NCBI RefSeq assembly: GCF_014268885.2
Contig: NZ_CP077095.1
Span: forward strand, 649,001-713,000
Reading direction: 5' to 3'
Origin: Pseudomonas xantholysinigenes
GTDB taxonomy: Bacteria; Pseudomonadota; Gammaproteobacteria; Pseudomonadales; Pseudomonadaceae
Length of the DNA stretch: 64,000 nucleotides
Shown here: one piece after another, positions 63,238 through 64,000 of the stretch
Position numbering within the stretch: the first letter of the stretch is position 1
Layout: each line of letters opens with the position of its first letter
Translations under genes and position numbers: made by a program
The notes under the pieces: generated by a model
What the model was told of the DNA's origin: nothing
What the model saw: the letters and a program-made list of their open reading frames with translations, nothing else
Databases searched by the model: none

Positions 63238-64000
63238 ATGAACAATTCAGACACAGCGGCCAGCCACGTGCCCCGTGTTGGCATGCTCGCCACTGTCCGG
63301 AACCGCCGCGGTGTGATCTCCTCTGTAGAGCCCTTCAGTGACAGTAAGACCTCTGCGTTGCTGCACCTGGTTACCATCGAGTTCAGCGATGCCGATGGTG
63401 ATGTAGAAGAATCGCTGCTATGGGAGCGTGAGCGCGGTCCGGTGGTATTGGAGCCGAATGCTCTGCCTAAAGTCGATCGCGAAGCCCCGATGCAGCAGGA
63501 TGAGTTTCTGGCTCTGCAGCGTGCCGCTCGATGGAGCGCCCTTACTCCGTTCTTATCTGCAAGTGATCTACATGAGCGCTCGGAGCCAGTGCCTACTGCT
63601 CCGGTATATGGTGCGGTCAGCGTTGATGACTTCCAGCTCGTACCCCTAGCGCGGGCCATGCGCATGCCACGTGTGTCTCTACTGTTAGCCGATGATGTGG
63701 GTTTAGGGAAAACCGTCGAAGCCGGTCTGATTCTGGCTGAACTGATCCGCAAGCGTCGTATCCGCCGGGTGCTGATCATTACTCCTGCGGCTTTGCGTAC
63801 CCAGTGGCAGCAGGAGATGGAGGAGAAGTTCTCCCTCGGTTTCGATATTGTCGACAAAGCCGCCACCCACAAGCTGCAGAAAGAGATGGGACTGGATGCA
63901 AACCCCTGGCGTGCACTGCCGCGCATCATCACGTCTTACCACTACTTGCGTCAGCCTGATGTGCTGGAGCAGTTCATCGCCAATTGTGAATCCATTAAGC
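63238..64000 (+). CDS. drmD: DISARM SNF2-like helicase DrmD (5' part, runs off the window)
   Basis: The frame is open from ATG to the window end, giving 254 residues. The N-terminus VGMLATVRNRRGVISSVEPF and LLHLVTIEFSDADGDVEESL lead to a SNF2/RapA-type helicase domain: YGAVSVDDFQLVPLARAMRM, Walker A in LLLADDVGLGKTVEAGLIL (K158), VLIITPAALRTQWQQEM, then DIVDKAATHKLQKEMGLDAN and RIITSYHYLRQPDVLEQF. This matches my memory of DrmD, the class 1 DISARM helicase that normally precedes a methylase (drmMI) and drmA/B/C. The remaining two-thirds or more of the gene lies outside the window. A RapA-like helicase outside DISARM is the main alternative. Confidence 0.75.
   Translation, partial: MNNSDTAASHVPRVGMLATVRNRRGVISSVEPFSDSKTSALLHLVTIEFSDADGDVEESLLWERERGPVVLEPNALPKVDREAPMQQDEFLALQRAARWSALTPFLSASDLHERSEPVPTAPVYGAVSVDDFQLVPLARAMRMPRVSLLLADDVGLGKTVEAGLILAELIRKRRIRRVLIITPAALRTQWQQEMEEKFSLGFDIVDKAATHKLQKEMGLDANPWRALPRIITSYHYLRQPDVLEQFIANCESIK

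Overview
The window is chromosomal DNA of a Pseudomonas, most likely of the P. putida group. The evidence is high GC, putida-style REP palindromes (core GTGGGAGCGGG...CGCGAA), and a gene order I recall from the P. putida KT2440 core: proA-nadD-rsfS-rlmH-mrdA-rodA-mltB-rlpA-dacA-lipB-lipA, then holA-lptE-leuS, lnt-corC-ybeY-phoL and thiD-thiE-hemL. The species call is inference.

Layout. (1) 1-11450 is a rightward core block: NAD and proline synthesis, ribosome silencing and 23S rRNA methylation, cell elongation and peptidoglycan processing (PBP2, RodA, MltB, RlpA, DacA, LdcA) and lipoate synthesis. (2) 11451-13595 is a small AT-rich accessory insert with a secreted halovibrin-like protein, an orphan 96-residue ORF and a decayed copy of the 3' end of the neighbouring lytic transglycosylase gene. 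(3) 13596-28824 is mostly leftward core: a second MltB-type transglycosylase, arfA (ribosome rescue, with a 13-bp hairpin inside the gene), holA, lptE, leuS, the phoL-ybeY-corC-lnt operon and thiD-thiE-hemL. (4) 29090-58393 is mixed metabolic and regulatory DNA: a 7TM-DISM sensor kinase, an AidB-type acyl-CoA dehydrogenase, AMP nucleosidase, RluE, two Lrp/AsnC regulators, MFS, CDF, DMT and APC transporters, HrpB and RhlE helicases, a deacetylase-fold protein, TesB, a HAD phosphatase and an alcohol dehydrogenase. A five-unit tandem REP array lies at 55069-55685.

(5) 58393-64000 is the accessory zone. It begins with an internally deleted DUF1016 (YhcG-type nuclease) remnant and a secreted alpha/beta hydrolase. 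From about 59.8 kb it becomes a lower-GC mobile segment holding a leftward gene with a C-terminal ribbon-helix-helix (RHH) domain, an AlpA regulator, and a YagK/YfjJ (inovirus Gp2-like) protein with HUH-endonuclease-like motifs. The last gene, cut by the window end, is the 5' part of a SNF2-family helicase that I identify as DrmD, the marker gene of class 1 DISARM phage defence. Between the RHH gene and alpA there are eight contiguous 11-bp repeats (60922-61009, consensus GATTCTAG + 3), the best candidate for a new regulatory or replication site in the window.

Limits: no search, alignment or folding program was run. Assignments rest on reading motifs, gene order and memory of the families. 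No tRNA, rRNA, CRISPR array or integrase was seen.
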